Below, one piece after another: positions 19,767-20,105 of a stretch of 20,105 bases of DNA. A program made the position numbers and the translations under genes. The notes under the pieces are model-generated. The model ran no database searches. It worked only from the letters and a program-made list of their open reading frames with translations, and was not told where the DNA came from. Numbering within the stretch: the stretch's first letter is position 1; each line of letters opens with the position of its first letter. Source of the stretch: Sphacelaria rigidula (taxonomy: Eukaryota > Phaeophyceae > Sphacelariales); NCBI GenBank assembly GCA_964200075.2, contig CAXNAA020000568.1:1-20105 (forward strand), given 5' to 3'.

Positions 19767-20105
19767 ATGGCCTCCTCATCCTCAACACCATCTCCACCAC
19801 CCCACTGCCACATGGAAGAACAAGATCAAGTACTCATACGGAGTAAACATACAGAGTGCCTGCTTGAAAACAAGCAAGACGGCGGGGCTACCGTAACTTC
19901 TACCTACGACGGGCCCGAAAGTGTGCAGCGGTCGACCGAACTTCAGCGTTTTGCTGGATGTAGTGTGTGCCAGGGTGCGGTCTCTTCCGCACCCCTGTAT
20001 TTACACTTCCTTTGTCCGCGTCAAGTGCGGGCCCCTCCCTTCTACTTGCCCCTTCACCGGTGGACGCTCCTCCTCCCTCTACCTCCCCACCTCCCCCTCG
20101 ACTGC
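19767..20105 (+). CDS. Partial coding region, open to the window edge
   Basis: From ATG 19767 the frame stays open for 113 codons to the last base. It begins MASSSSTPSPPPHCHMEEQD, a serine/proline-rich start typical of algal and protist proteins. A C-S-V-C pair follows at about residues 67-70 and a leucine/proline-rich stretch lies near the end. The last 60 bases are pyrimidine-rich and may be an intron approaching an acceptor rather than coding. No family is recognised and the product is cut by the window. Confidence 0.4.
   Translation, partial: MASSSSTPSPPPHCHMEEQDQVLIRSKHTECLLENKQDGGATVTSTYDGPESVQRSTELQRFAGCSVCQGAVSSAPLYLHFLCPRQVRAPPFYLPLHRWTLLLPLPPHLPLDC

Overview
This window looks like nuclear DNA of a eukaryote. 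Coding sequence comes in short exons (about 70-200 bases) joined by GT-AG introns of 0.5-3.6 kb, and the non-coding space holds small inverted-repeat transposable elements. No bacterial operon structure, rRNA, tRNA or CRISPR array is visible. Long introns, lipocalins of the apolipoprotein D/Blc type with the ending W-A-I-V ... F-V-L-V-R-D ... Q-E-G-C, and one stretch of TTAGGG-type repeat would suit a stramenopile alga (for example a brown alga). That placement is inference and cannot be proved from this window.

The core is two lipocalin domains in tandem on the + strand. Domain A is built from five exons (2021-2143, 3084-3155, 4055-4134, 7747-7896, 9565-9751) that join in frame to 204 residues, starting with a signal peptide. 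Domain B is built from four exons (11901-12050, 14748-14857, 16334-16481, 16996-17199) and ends at a TAG. The joins keep frame and the two products align along the whole fold. Both carry the G-x-W motif, the C-V-x-A-D-Y strand, the P-G-Q-L ... Y-W strand pair and the C-terminal F-V-L-V-R-D block. Only the first intron position is shared.

Between the domains (9752-11900) three stretches have coding-like composition and splice phases that fit one another (about 10354-10436, 10670-10763, 11211-11339). Domain A ends at a strong splice donor, while domain B has no signal peptide and begins at a splice acceptor. The simplest reading is one secreted protein of about 509 residues with two lipocalin domains joined by a helix-rich linker. 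Two separate neighbouring genes remain possible. At the 3' end a 49-bp tandem duplication spans the stop codon; the second copy, in a shifted frame, opens into about 100 further codons, so the end of the gene may have been changed recently.

Layout: 1-2020, upstream region with a transposable-element end, a foldback and a long snap-back inverted repeat; 2021-9793, domain A; 9752-11900, linker or intergenic; 11901-17199, domain B; 17200-19766, mostly non-coding with two perfect palindromes and a purine-rich tract; 19767-20105, start of a possible new coding region cut by the window edge. A mariner-like TIR family (6768-7351, 12275-13456, and an end at 1-152) and an unrelated small TIR element (15848-16103) account for part of the intron length.
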